NCBI GenBank assembly: GCA_016647705.1
Contig: CM028326.1
Span: forward strand, 23,947,901 to 24,011,900
From: Eucommia ulmoides
Lineage: Eukaryota > Streptophyta > Magnoliopsida > Garryales > Eucommiaceae
DNA: 64,000 nucleotides
Direction of reading: 5' to 3'
Shown here one piece after another: positions 33,650-46,141 of the stretch; within the stretch, counting starts at the first letter, position 1, and each line of letters starts with the position of its first letter. The notes beneath the pieces were generated by a model. That model ran no database searches. It had not been told where the DNA came from and was given only the letters and a program-made list of their open reading frames with translations. Made by a program: the position numbers and the translations under genes.

Positions 33650-34990
33650 GCCCTAAATTCGAGAAATTCGGCAACTCTAGAAACAACAAAAACTCAATAA
33701 TGGAGGTAATTAAAGACGTAAAGAAGAGGAATGCTATCAATTTCAGGCATAATACCAGTTTTACACGCCTGTCATTTTATATTTTTTCAGCCCTATTTTT
33801 TAATCATTTTTTAATATATTGCTGGAGAAACAGTATTTACCTGGAGAATTGGGAATGTTCCCAAAATAATTTTAAATGAACAAACCTCTTTTTATGTTAC
33901 AAACACCTTCTTTTTTTTTTTAATACAATTCAAAGTTCAAATCTCCTACTTTCAAATAAATAAAATAATAAGACAACAAATAACATAATAATTTTCAATC
34001 GACACTAATACATAATTGAGATTGTGGGATAAAATTTTAAAAAATTTAACGAAGGTCCTTTTATTTTACAACATTTCCAAATCTTACATTTTCAAATGAA
34101 CACAGCATGATTAAAACAACAAAACTCTACAATATAAACTTAACAATAAAATAATTCATCAATACACAATGCACAATAAAAAAAAACAAATAACGACATT
34201 GAAACCCACCCTCCATGGTATTGTACACTACTCTTTAATAGTATTGTACAAATTTAGAAACAGAAACAGAAAACTCAGAAACAGAAACAAATTCTTAATA
34301 GGGTTCATTCCTTTTCCAACGAATAGAAAAAATACCTGGAGAGTAGTATTTCGTCTGAAATCAATAGTTGTTTTTGTAGGAATTGTGTCGATTGAGAATT
34401 AAACAATTTCACACCAAATCAAATCAGTATTTTTGCTACAAATTGTGATATGAAATAGTTATTGTACAAATTCAGAAACAGAAACAGAAAACTCAGAAAC
34501 AAAAACAGAAACAGAAATTCAGAACAGTATTTCGGAAACATACCTAGAGAATTGGGAAATTTTCTAGTTCAAAAAACCAAACTAATTCTCACAACGTATT
34601 GCTTCTTTATTCTGAAAATCGTGAACAGAAACAGAAACAGAAAACTCAGAAACAGAAACAGAAAACTCAAAAACAGTATTTTGGGAAAATACCTAGAGAA
34701 TTGGGAATTTTTCCAGTTCAAAAACCAAACTAATCCTCGCATTGTTAGTGCTAGTTCATAAAATATATTCATAAACCTGCTTGAGCTAGTGCATAAAATA
34801 TATGAGAATCATGTCTAATATCACGACCGAACAATAAACCATAGAATTTTCATACGAACCAATGCTTAAGAGAAGTTCTAGATTCCACAAACCTAATTCC
34901 ACATCTAGGGTTCAATCAGTCCAGAAATACCTTGCGTATACCCAATTCCAGACAGTGATGGAAACAGTTCATGGTTCCCAACCATGGTTC
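33650..34990. repeat. Spacer with CAGAAACAGAAAACTC repeats
   Basis: The phrase GAAACAGAAACAGAAAACTC recurs at about 34,258, 34,475, 34,623 and 34,650. A longer block, AATACCTAGAGAATTGGGAA plus TTCAAAAAACCAAACTAAT, is present twice (about 34,540-34,590 and 34,690-34,735), with weaker versions at about 33,830 and 34,330. Frames here encode runs of Asn-Arg and are repeat products. Confidence 0.6.
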
Positions 34991-35778
34991 CTGAAGGCAC
35001 GGGTCTAAAAAGAATGTTAAATTTTTTTTTATATACAATATTTTGCACTTACAGCATTTGGGAACATTAATAACAATTATCAATTGAGCACTTTAATAAT
35101 AACTGAGAATCAAGAAAATGATTTTTTGTGTATCTAAAAATTTTTGCATCTATTTCATTTGCACTTGTTTCATCTCCAACCTAAAAAAAATTAAAATATT
35201 TAGACAAAAAAAAATTATATGGAAAGAATTAATAATACGTCATGCCCTACACAATTAACATTAAGGCCAAAAGACTGAAGGCATAGTTAGTCCACCACAA
35301 AAAATATAAATTATTGGTTTCAATGTTTAATTATTAGTTATTACTTCCACCTAAAAGAGTTTATCGAAGCATTAACAAAAATTTTCTCAAAATCATAAAA
35401 TAAAATTCCCCAGATACCAAATCTAAACAAAATCCATGTCTTTAGAAATTAAGGAAAAAAAATAATATGACAAAAGGACTATGAATTGATGGAATCATTC
35501 AAAGGAACATATGTGAAATTCATTAAAATAGCGAACAAAAATTCAATAAAATAGCGAACAATGATGACCAAAATAATGAAGTACAGAGACTAACCGAAAA
35601 CTTTAGATCAAATATTTTTCAATTCAAAGAAATGACATTGGATTTCTTCTAATTTGAAGGGCGTGATATTTTTATTAGGCTTACCACCCCCATTCCCTCT
35701 CTCTACTCTCCCTCTATACTAAATGGCTTTATTACACTTGCTACCCCTACTACATCTGTCTCCATCCTTGCATTTGAT
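34991..35778. other. AT-rich unassigned DNA
   Basis: Begins with a second copy of CCTGAAGGCACGGGT. No frame or terminal structure beyond that. Confidence 0.35.
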
Positions 35779-36348
35779 TTGAGTCCGTGTACTGGTCATT
35801 TTAACAAAATAAACAGTGCCATGATCAAACATGCCCCTCAAACCAACACCAAGCATGATGAATCATCTCTTCTTTTTCCCTCATCTAAAGGAATCTACAA
35901 ATTCACTTCCTTTGCCCACTCTCCATCAACACTCATTTTTTCTCACCTATCTTCACTTTATCTCTCTACAATCCCCATGAATAATAACAAAGAAAAAGAA
36001 GAACAAAAACAAACTATGCTAAAATCCCAACAATTACCAGATTATTTCTACCCCAAAAACCAACCAAGCTTAATCAAACCAAAGATTGAAACCCCAAATC
36101 ACACTATTTATCTATCGAACCTTGATGATCATTTCATGTGTTATACCCGCAAAAACCAACCAACCCTAATCGTCTTTGTTCCCTCTCTTTCTCAACCCAA
36201 CAAAACACCTCCACCCAACCCTACCAGCTATCCCTTCCTCTCTAAAAATTCAGATCACTACTGTCAACCAACGCACCACAACCAAATTCATAATCGATTA
36301 GAGAAGAGAGAGAGACAGTTATGGATTGAGCTTGTGAAGAAAGATTAA
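35779..36348 (+). pseudogene. Open frame with a possible BAHD acyltransferase N-terminal fragment
   Basis: The frame is 189 codons. From the ATG at about 35,977 it reads MNNNKEKEEQ and then PKNQPSLIKPKIETPNHTIY followed by LSNLDD. That pattern (a proline-rich lead-in ending PNHTxYLSNLDD) is like the first residues of some plant BAHD acyltransferases. After LSNLDD the similarity ends; the tail is proline- and asparagine-rich and repeats the RKNQPTLI phrase. The catalytic HxxxD and DFGWG motifs are absent. I read it as a captured exon fragment, not a working enzyme. The assignment is from memory of the family and is uncertain. Confidence 0.35.
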
Positions 36349-36466
36349 GGTTCCACTACAAAATGCTTTGGTTCCTGAAGATCGGAGGTGATTTTGAATG
36401 CCAAGGTATGGGACTTCGAAAAATCTACTCTTCCCTTCGTTGGTCTACAACAAATTCGGATCGTAA

Positions 36467-36736
36467 AATCTCCCAGATCTAGCCACTTCCAGCTATCTTT
36501 AGGCGATTGTCTGGAAGTCGATGGTCAGTGGCGGCGGCGATGGTGAACTCGTCAAACTAACACATCGTGCTCAGATCTATTCTTGCCCGATCGATCGTGC
36601 CCAGATCAATCGGGGAAGTATAGATCAGAGCACGATATGTTAGTTTGAGCGTTCACCGTCGTCACCGCCGACCGCCGACGGACGACTTCCAAAAAATCGT
36701 CGAAAGATGGCTGGAGGTGGCCATATCTGGGAGATT
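36467..36736. repeat. Fold-back repeat, about 125-bp arms
   Basis: Left arm from AATCTCCCAGATCTAGCCAC, right arm ending GGCCATATCTGGGAGATT. The arms match at roughly 80% by eye, including CAAACTAACACATCGTGCTC opposite GAGCACGATATGTTAGTTTG, with a loop of about 20 bp near 36,590-36,605. Frames here (for example 36,606-36,872) are by-products. Confidence 0.8.
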
Positions 36737-36869
36737 GAGAGAGAGGAGGAGATGTGGTGCACGTGATGGGCCGCCGATCAAACGAAAGACGAAAGTAAGA
36801 AAATGAATGGCAATGGGGAAACACACTTAAACAAAAGCAAGAAAATGAAGCCCTTAGAGAGAGAGATGT

Positions 36870-39590
36870 CACCGTATAGACTTGCCGAGGTTGGGAGGTG
36901 AAGAAGTGGACGTGTTCAAGAAGATGGAGAAGCGCAAAGTTCCAAGAGAGTCAAAATTGTTGGTCGTCGAGGTGGCGGCGGCGACAGCCTTTGAAGAGAA
37001 GGCCAAATCTGTGAGCGACAGGGAAAGTTCAGCGCCGACGTCAGGAGGCGTGGGAGAGAGAGAGAAAGGAACCATGACCTGGGATTGTGAAAGAGATAGA
37101 TGAAGAGAGAGATCTAAAGGCCCTTTTGGTTTAAAAGGGAACTTTTATCTGAACCGTTGGATCGAGATAAATCTAATGGACTAAAATATCTCTTGCTAAT
37201 AATGTATCTCAGCCCTTGGATATTTGATCTAAGGGCTCAAAATTCTTCCCGCCCAAAAAATTACTGTAGTTACTGTAGGATATTTTCAAATTAGGTCTTG
37301 ATTTATATTATAGATTTCATTCTCAATTTCACGTTTATTCTCTTTCTATTTCGTTCTCCAGATCTGGCCACTGCCATTTCCATCCACGTTGAATTTTTTG
37401 TTTTCAGATCTCTACAATCGGATATACTACTCTCAATATCTTCAGGTAATAGCTTCTTTTGTTTTGCATCTGATTTTGTTTTTATATTGATTTCTTTAGT
37501 TATTTCTATAGAGTGATGATTAATTGAGTTTAGTTATTTAGTAAGTTTGGATCTATTTCTATTAAATGTTGAAATCAACTTTTATGCTCTATATGTGTGT
37601 ATTGTCTGTAACTGTTTTGTACAATTTTATCATTTACAAGCAGCTGAAATGGATAACATGAAGATCGCAACTGATGCTGACCATCGTTCGATTTCTCCAA
37701 TTAAATATTATCATTTTGTTTCATTTAGCTTTTAATAATAACATGAAAGTAATAAAATTATTTTGCTCAGTACGGTTCTTTATTTTGGATTTGATTCGCT
37801 TTGATTTTGGCTTATGATTCAAAGATCCAGTTATTTGATTGATGGTTCTGATTTTGCTTTAACTGATCACGATTTTGATTTATTTCAGTTACCCTAATGA
37901 TTCACGATGCCGAATTAGTTACGGAGCATTTGATTTCCAGATCCGAAATCACCATTGCTCTCCTGCTCTTTGGGGTCATGTTCCCGCTTCAATGGTACTC
38001 ATCTTTCTCTTTCTCAAATCACCGCATTTGATTTACAATTTGCCGATTGTATGCTTGCGTTGTTAATTCATCGTTCTTTAGAAGGTCAAGTGTTGATTGT
38101 TAATCTAGGGTTTGTTAATTTAGGGTTTGTGTTTATGTTCTCTGTTTTCGTTCTCTGATAAATATATGGCATGACACACAAAAATATACATGTTTTTGTT
38201 CTCTTCTGGTATTAAGGTTCCAGGGTTTGTCAATCTAGAATTTATGTACCACTGTTATTTTAGACTCAAGGTAAAGGTACATTAAGATGCAGAAGGGTCT
38301 CCTCAAACCTAAGTGCAAATTTAAATATTTGCATAAGGCTTTGCATTCCACACATTGAGGACCTACTGTTGCATAGACCTTGGACCTCCTCTTTCTATTT
38401 TTTATTTGAATAATACAACTCCCTACTCTCTATATACTTTCCCTTCATTTTCATTTCATTTGCTGAAGTCAAGTAGTTGCTAAGAAAGGTGGTTCTTGGA
38501 AGAGTTTCAGTGAGAAAAGGGAGAGAAATTGACATACTCATATTTATTTGCTGAAAAAATAGAAACCACAAAATGAAATCAAACAAACGTACTTTGATTT
38601 GAACTTAATTATGTATGAATTTGCATTGTAATGGCAATTTCATAAAATCATTAAGAAGGATAACGAGAGAGAGATCCCAACCTGATAATCAAATAGATTG
38701 TTCTAGATTGACAACAAATTGTTTTTGTTCTCTTTTTCTATTCTATACATACAAATAACAATGCCACTTCCTAACCATTAATCAAACAAAAGGGATTTTT
38801 CTTTGTTGTTGAATTGATTTAATTGAATTGATTATTATAAATTTGTTGTTTTGAACCACGTTTTTTGCAGGTTATTTTACAATTGTGTGATAAACATCTT
38901 TATGACTTTATAACGGCGTCTATTGTAAATATTTAAGGTTTCTTTCTTTTTCTGTGATTTTTTGCTCTATGGGATGAATGACATAAAAATTAAGACTTTG
39001 CATTTCTATATAAAATTGCCTTCCGTCTCAGGATATGTTTATTTTGTGTTCTTCATAATTTATTTAAAATTTTATGATTTTATTGTTTAGTTTGTAGATT
39101 TTTTTTCTTCATTTTATTTAGTTATGCCTGTGTAGTTGGATTTGAATGAGACGCTTTCCTCCACATACTTAGGTGTCTCGCATGAATATGTTCTTTGGTA
39201 TTTTGTGTGATTTAGTTTTGGTTTATTGGATATAAATGAAGTTTTCCTCTTATTTGTTTTTAACCATTCAAATAGACATTGCTTGATACATTTTTTATAT
39301 TTCAGGTTCATGTGTAAGAATTTGTTGACACAAATGCATATCAAAATTAAATTATTTTGTTCTTGAGTTTATATTTTTTCAATATTTTTATATCAGAAAA
39401 CAATTTGTAGACTTTATGTAAGTGCGAGTTTCATTATATTTCGTAAATTTGTGATTTTTTATGTTAAGGTTTTTTTCCTGTAAATAGATTGATCTAAATG
39501 TGAGATTTGTTGTATTTTATAAATTAATGATCTTTCGTGTTATGTTCTAAACATTGAATTATATTTTTTTTCATTTTCAGTTTGTTTTTA
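36870..39590. other. Unassigned region, mixed composition then AT-rich
   Basis: 36,870-37,110 has an open plus-strand frame (PRLGGEEVDVFKKMEKRKVP) and 37,340-38,150 has splice-site-like junctions (for example ACAAGCAG at about 37,637 and ATTTCAG at about 37,883) that could bound captured exons, but no family is recognisable. From 38,170 on it is AT-rich without signal. Confidence 0.3.
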
Positions 39591-39646
39591 TTCATGTCTT
39601 CAGACACGAGTTATACGTTAGTATTATATAATATAGTAGGGTTATT

Positions 39647-40166
39647 AATCTAATTTTAATCTTGATGAGTTATTGCTTTGATGAGTTGTTGCACATGTGT
39701 CCCTTTTATGTAAAAAATGGACAATTTGTAAATTTATAAGCTGGTGAGTATGTTTTATGATGAAAATTAATATCATTTATACATCCTCAAGTATTCACTA
39801 GAACCACGGGAATCACCTCAACTTTAAAAAATCCTTGGGAGACCCCTTAAACTATTTGGTCAAAGTACACTAAGACCCTATTTACGTCCAAAATTCCAAT
39901 TATACCCTTTGAAAGTAATACTTCATATTTTTTTACCAATATAACCATTGTTTTCTCAATTCAAATGTCTTTCTTACCCTTATGAATTTACTTCATTCAC
40001 CAAATTACCCTTATTTCTTTTTCTTATTATTTTTTATTTATTTTTCATTTTTCTCTTTGCACTATCTCCTCCCTCACCAATATCGTCAAATAAAACAATT
40101 CTTCATCGACCATTCTCTACCTTGTTGTTCATTGCCATTCGTCACCATCCATCTTTACCCCAGCGA
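39647..40166. other. Unassigned DNA bordering the 110-bp array
   Basis: AT-rich, then a pyrimidine-rich part at 40,010-40,150. Frames at 39,948-40,280 follow composition and continue into the array. Confidence 0.35.
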
Positions 40167-40380
40167 CTCAACACCGTTAAACCAAACAATACACCACCAA
40201 ACAATACCATCGAAATGAAAATTAGATCAGTTCAATGGCTTAGATCAACTCAAGGGAGTATGAATCATCCTTGCCAATGACTCAACACCGTCGAACAAAA
40301 CAATACATTACCGAACAACGCCACTAGTTCGATGGCTCAGGTCTTCTCTAGGGAGCGTGAATTATTCACCTGCGACTCAA
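40167..40380. repeat. Left part of an about 110-bp tandem array
   Basis: Units begin CTCAACACCGTYGAACCAAA, continue with CAATACACCACCGAACAACA and GTTCGATGGCTCAGATCTGC, and end AAGGGAGCATGAATCATCAT. Two units lie here; the array continues at 43,051 after the solo LTR. Confidence 0.85.
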
Positions 40381-42711
40381 TGTCACCCCCCACCCCGGAC
40401 ACCCGTCACCTATGGGTCCGGCGTGACATCGACACGACATCCTCTGAGGGACAAACCAACTAGAAAACAACAGTAGACAATCATAATTATACAATCACCA
40501 AAATCAGGCTATAAACATTTTTTCTAACTAAGGACACACCCGTCCCTGAATTTTTTAATAACAAAAAAAAAAGATAAAAATAACAATGAACCTCTGTTAG
40601 GTTCGTCTCAGGCAGCACCTCCCAAAATACTCCATTGCTATACCATTGTCAGATTCTACCCAGTACCAGTAGGGGACTGACTCCTAGTTATTTCACCTGT
40701 GAGTGTACTGCCTTCTTAATAAAAATATTTTTACATAATAATACATTATAAATAATACATCATTTAAATATGGATCAAGCATAAGTATATAGATGTCATA
40801 TAGCTTGTAAAAGTCTTCATAATATATGTAGTGAAAATAAAACATTATATATAAGTTCCATTTCAAAACCATCTAGTATAAATATCATATCGATCACCAT
40901 AATAAATAATAAATCACCCAGTATAAATAAACATCACATCTCAAACTACCACTCTACCACAACACACACTGGCTAACCATAGTGATCGTTTTAACCTCAC
41001 GATCGGGAGTTGCAACGGTACCGTAACATTCGTAGGAATGCCTTCCTACGAAATATCAACACCCCTTTTGGGGAAAAATATAATCCACACCCCTTACGGG
41101 GAGAAATATAATCCACTCATATCTAATGAAAATTATTTTTTAAGCCTTCTTTTAGAAACCAACACAATTCCAAAAACCTGCTTGATCCATATCATTTATG
41201 AAATCGTACAGTGTAAGCAAACACATATATCATCATATATATATACAGAAAACAGTTTGGCAAGAAGACAGTACACTCACCTCGCTTCTTGTGCTACAAT
41301 AACAGCACCGTCCAAAACCTACCGGGATGTTGGCGTTTGCGAACCTAGTAATGATAGGGCCTAAATTAATATTTTATGCAAAATAATCAAATCGTACAAT
41401 GCAGACCCTGAGTTCCGAAATTTTTCATTTCCCACATTTTACTTATGAAAATTACTATTTCGGGTAATTTTTATTTCATGAAAAATAATTGCATAAAATT
41501 TAGTAATACACACGGTCCCAATTTATTATTCCGATTCTAAAATTTTGATGTTAGAATTCAATACAATAAACTGAAATAAATTTAACGGAAAACGTTACTC
41601 ATTCCGAATCGTTCACGGGCCGCGAAATGGGTTTTTAATTCTTATCGGGGTGGTTTGTGCAAATTCTTCTTTTTTTTTTCTTTTTTTTTCTTTCCCTTCT
41701 TTTTTTTTTTTTTTTCTCCTGTTTCTGTTTTCTATTTGTGCTCCACCCGCCGACACCACCACCGGCCGACCATCCCCCTGCCGGTAACGCACCGGCTACC
41801 CATAACAATTTTCAACAACACACCCATGCACATGCATACACACATTGATCAACATATTACACATATACATACACTGTCCTACACACCCGTCGCCGGCCGA
41901 ACTGGGTAAAACACACACACAGGCATAACACTGAACCAAAACGCCCATACACACGATCGCCGAGGGTCAACAGACGACGATCCGAACAACACTCCCACAT
42001 ACCCACATTCTACCGTATTGAACCGAAATAGAGGACGCCCACAAGCATGCACCGCCGTAGCGGTGATGCACACCGTCGACTACGCCGTGGCGACGATCAC
42101 TGACGCATGCAGTCGAAGCAACACACACATACACACGCTGCACGAAACAAGAATCAGAACACATACACTCCGTCAAAACGCCACCGTCGAGCGAAACCAA
42201 AACCCACCGGCGATCCTATCGCCGATCACATATACATGCATGCACACACCTACTAGAATGATCAATTAAATATGTATAAGTACTCACCAGATCGAAGATC
42301 GTTGACAAGCTGAACAACCGAACCCAACGTTCGCTCACCGGCGATGCTAAGAACGCACCCGTCACGCTGTCGACGAACCACCCCACCGACCGAACCACTT
42401 TTGCTTTCCCCTGAAACTGACGAAGACACCTCCACGATCATGCATACGAGCAATAGCCACGACCACCCTACCGGAGGAACACCGACTCAAGGAAGTCTGA
42501 TCACCCCTCTCGTACTTCGGTCATCTCTCTCTCTCTCTCTCTAGAATTTTTTTCTAATTTCAAACTTGATGGAGCCTGTTTGATCAATGCACATGCACAA
42601 GTATGTATATATTGCATGGATTAAGTGGTGGAAAACGTTCCTAGCCTGCCACGTTGCATCTCCGTTCTTCTCCCTTCCAGCGGTCTCACACACGCACGGT
42701 GTATGCGTGTG

Positions 42712-42757
<46 letters not shown>

Positions 42758-43050
42758 AAAAAAGTTTTTGTTAAATTACTCTTTCCCCCTTCTAATTTCT
42801 TAAAGTCTTCTATTTTAATTCAATTCAACATTTATAAGTTTCTAAAATTGTAATTTGATCCCTAACATTTTTAATTTTTGATTTTTAATTGGCAATTCGC
42901 ATCCCAAGTTGAGAGTAATGTTTTTAAATTTGCAAATTTGACACCCAAGTTTTGATTTGAGTTCTTAATCAATAAAATTTTTACCTAAAATTTTCTAATG
43001 CTCTAAAATGCAACTATTTATGATGTATGTTTTACGATTTAGGTTTTACA
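40381..43050. mobile_element. Solo LTR, 2,670 bp, TGT...ACA, target duplication CTCAA
   Basis: Starts TGTCACCCCCCACCCC, ends GATTTAGGTTTTACA. CTCAA flanks both sides (40,376-40,380 and 43,051-43,055), interrupting the tandem array exactly at a unit start. Internal landmarks shared with the solo LTR at 46,142-48,338: CCTGTGAGTGTACTGCCTTC (CTGCGAGTGTACTGCCTTC there), CCTCACGATCGGGAGTTGCA and a GATAGGGCCTAAATTAAT splice-like block. Microsatellites at about 42,530 (CT) and 42,713-42,754 (TA/GT). No coding capacity; frames at 41,655-42,544 come from a C/A-rich stretch. Confidence 0.85.
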
Positions 43051-43640
43051 CTCAACATCATCAAACCAAATAATACACCGACGAACAACACCACTGAAGC
43101 AAAAATTGGATTGGTTCAATGGCTCAAATCTGCTCAAGGGAGCATGAATCATCATCGTCAACGACTCAACACCGTCCGAACACCACTACCGAAACGAACA
43201 ATACCACCAGGTTCGATGGCTCAGATCAGATCAATGGAGCATGAATTGTCATCGCCAATAGCTCAACACTGTTGAACCAAACAATACACCGCTGAACAAC
43301 GACATCGAAGTGAACAACACCACCAGGTTCGATGGCTTAGATTTACTGGGAGCATGAATTATCATCGCTATCAAACCAAATAATATACCGTCGAACAACA
43401 CGATCTAAGCGAACAACACCATCAAGTTCGATGGCTTAGATCTGCTCAAGGGAGCATAGATCGTCATCACCATCAAACCAAACAATACACCGCTGAACAA
43501 TACAACCAAGTTCGATGGCTCAGATCTGTTCAAGGGAGTATAAATTGTTATCGCTGTGGAACCAAACAATACACCACCAAACAACACCGTCGAAGCGAAC
43601 AACACCATCAAAACAAACAACATTACCACCGATCGTTCTA
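43051..43640. repeat. Right part of the about 110-bp tandem array
   Basis: About six more units, 87-115 bp each, with progressive deletions of the AAGCGAACAACACCAYCA part. Open frames on both strands (43,027-43,275; 43,405-43,629) are read-throughs of the unit. Confidence 0.85.
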
Positions 43641-44346
43641 ATCTAGGACCTTACTCGCTCAGATCTAGGACCTCACTCTTAGATCTACCATTTCCCCCTC
43701 TATGTATTGTTTGGTTCAACGATGATGACGATTCACCATCCCTTGTTGTTTTGCTTTAGAGAGAGAGAGAGGTCAAGAATAGATCTAGATAGAGAAGGGT
43801 CACGTTGTCCGCGATGTGGTTGGCGGTAGTGTGGTCCGCGGTTGAATATGGTGTCAGCGGCAGTGGTGTCGTCGGCGATGGAAATGAAAGAGATGAAGAA
43901 GAACCAAACGAGAAGATGAGGGAAAAAAAGAACGAGGAAAAAAATGAGGAGGAAAAAGAGAAAAAGAAAAAAAAAAAGGGAAAGGGCTTGAGCAATTTGG
44001 TTATTTACTAACTTAGATTATTTTATTATTTTTTTTGTTTCGAATGAGTAAGGGTAGCATGATCATTTCCTTAAAAATTACTCCGGAGATGGGTTTCTGA
44101 GGTAATTATGGAACTTAGTGGGGTTTATTTAGAATATTAAAAAAATATAGGGGTGTAAGTGGTATTAATCCGATGAAAATGTGTAGGTGTAATGCGGTTG
44201 GAAAAAAAATATGGGTCCCAAAGTTTTTATATATGTATGTGTAAGGTGTAAGTGTATTAGGTGTATGTATGATATTGTGATTGGATCATGTGGATGGTGT
44301 GAAAGAAAATAAAAGAAAAAGTTTGAAAATATAATTGATAAGATTT

Positions 44347-44427
<81 letters not shown>

Positions 44428-45169
44428 TGGATCCATGAATTAAGGGAGAGGATATTATATATAATATAGAAAAAGTGGGTATAATACCAAGAATTAACAA
44501 GCGGATGGATTGAAAGAGCAGAGAGATCAAACGAAAGACAAAGCAAAAATGGAGAAGAAGAGAAGAAAAAATAAAAGGCGAAAATAATTTTCTGTCACCG
44601 ATTATAATTTCTGAGTTCAGGTATAATTCTTGATCTTTTTAATATTTGTATTTAATCTCTCTATTTATTGTGTATTTTATACTATAGTAATTGTTTAATT
44701 ATAACTATTGATTTACATGATTATTTATAAACATGTTTTATGTAGCAATTATGTGAGATACATGTTTACATGCTACTTGTTGGATTGGTTAGATATACGT
44801 ACTAAATGAGTTAAAATTCTATTGCACTTTAGCTCACAACCCCACAATATTTGTTATAGGATTTGCGAAAGTGGAGCTACGCCAGAAATTATATTTTGAT
44901 TTGTGTTAAATTTTGTAATAATTATATTTGTTATTTATTATTGTAAAATTGATTCGATTGATTGAAAATTATAATTAGTGTTGTAGTTTGTGAAAAAATA
45001 ATCAAATTTATAGATAATAAAATATTCGTTATTCAGTTTTAGTTTGATTTCTCTTTAGGAGAAACCTAGTAGCAGTCTTAGGAAACCAAGTTGTTACCAC
45101 AAATCTTCCCTATTTTTTGAAAAATATCGGTCACCCCCCTTGACCAATTTTTTCTTGTAAAAAGGCATG
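43641..45169. other. Unassigned DNA with a long (AT)n microsatellite
   Basis: 44,350-44,424 is an (AT)n run of about 37 units. 43,900-43,985 is purine-rich. The frames at 44,165-44,546 are artefacts of the AT run. No supportable gene. Confidence 0.5.
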
Positions 45170-45174
45170 AATTC

Positions 45175-45962
45175 TGTTGGTGTATAAAACTGGTACACAC
45201 CTCGAGTATGGTCCAGTCGGATGACAGATGGATCCCCTTGCTAAGGTGGAGTCATCGGTTGAAAAGTCCTCGCGTGAGCTGTGCTGGGTCCTGGGAGGAC
45301 TGACCTGCTGTGCCCAGAGTTTTGCTCTTCAGAGAGTATACCTGCAGAAGGCTCAGACAGGGGTTTATCCCGGTAAAGCCCCTCCGGCGTGTTAATCAGC
45401 ACTCAGAGAGAAAAGATACAGAATATAGCAAGTAAACAAATGAACTCGCATGTCATGTAAGTCATTAAAGCGTACCCTGGGCTTACATAGCCCCCGATAT
45501 ATATAGACGTTGGAGATGATTAGTTGGGCCTAAACACGATTAATTAGTCGAAACCCTGTGTTTAGTCAATAATCTGGGACGTTTAAGAGATAATCATTGG
45601 GCCTGGGCTTTTGGGCCCATTTTGGTGAAACCCGCGGGCTTTTACTAGGCTTGCGACAGTGAGCTAGTGAAAGAGCGCGGAGATCCGTGGAGTCTTGGTG
45701 AAAAAACACGCAGAAAAGATGAGTCGATCGAGGTAAGCGGCTAAGTCCCTGAAACTGATTGCCGAGGGCACAGCGCAGAGCTCAGAGTGGCACGTCCCTG
45801 CAAGGCTTCTAGCTCGCAAATGAGACAACAAGGAGGATTTGTAGTCGGCGTATCCTCCAGCGTGGAGTTGTGGATTCCGGAATACGTCTCTGTCATTGTG
45901 AGGGTTGACACGTGGCTGGGTCCCATGTGCTGACTCAGAGGTGCCCAAAAATACCCTCATCA
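45175..45962 (-). repeat. 3' LTR of the non-autonomous element
   Basis: 788 bp; pairs with 51,650-52,446. The two LTRs differ at many scattered, mostly transition-type positions and by an about 10-bp indel near 45,812 (CTCATCTCTGGGTG present only in the other copy), so the insertion is not recent. Confidence 0.9.
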
Positions 45963-46141
45963 GTTGCCCCCTAGCCCTGTGCGGTGAAGGAAGCGAGACG
46001 GTTAGGGATATCAATTCCTGGCTGATAAAGGCATCATAGAGACTTCGAAGCGTGAGAAACACCTCTGATTGACACTTTTCAAGAATTAGTTTTTTTTTTA
46101 GGAGCTTATTCGAAATAGGTCTCCACATGGTCAGGATCCGG

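Larger units (their letters stand above)
31685..39646. mobile_element. Candidate 8 kb element with matching inverted hairpin ends (Helitron-like or other)
   Basis: Left end ACTAACGTATACCTCGTGCC with hairpin CGTGCCTGAAGGCACG; right end, reversed, ACTAACGTATAACTCGTGTC with hairpin TGTCTTCAGACA. About 25 of 28 bases match across the two ends, and both are bordered by TATATA tracts. The CCTGAAGGCACGGGTYTAAA part of the left end recurs at about 34,991, hinting at a nested or rearranged copy. Such CGTGC...GCACGGGT ends are common in plant Helitron-like elements, but I see no helicase and no certain CTRRT end, so class and limits are open. Contents include an OEP7-like frame and a possible acyltransferase fragment. 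Confidence 0.35.

Noticed and set aside
41655-42544. Overlapping frames of 60-85 codons on both strands in the solo LTR
   Set aside because: They follow CA/CT-rich composition inside a defined LTR and have no protein family signal.
43405-43629. Membrane-like minus-strand frame rich in Val, Leu and Phe
   Set aside because: It is the reverse reading of the about 110-bp tandem unit; the hydrophobicity comes from the repeat.
44165-44546. Frames with Tyr-Ile runs
   Set aside because: They are (AT)n microsatellite read-throughs.
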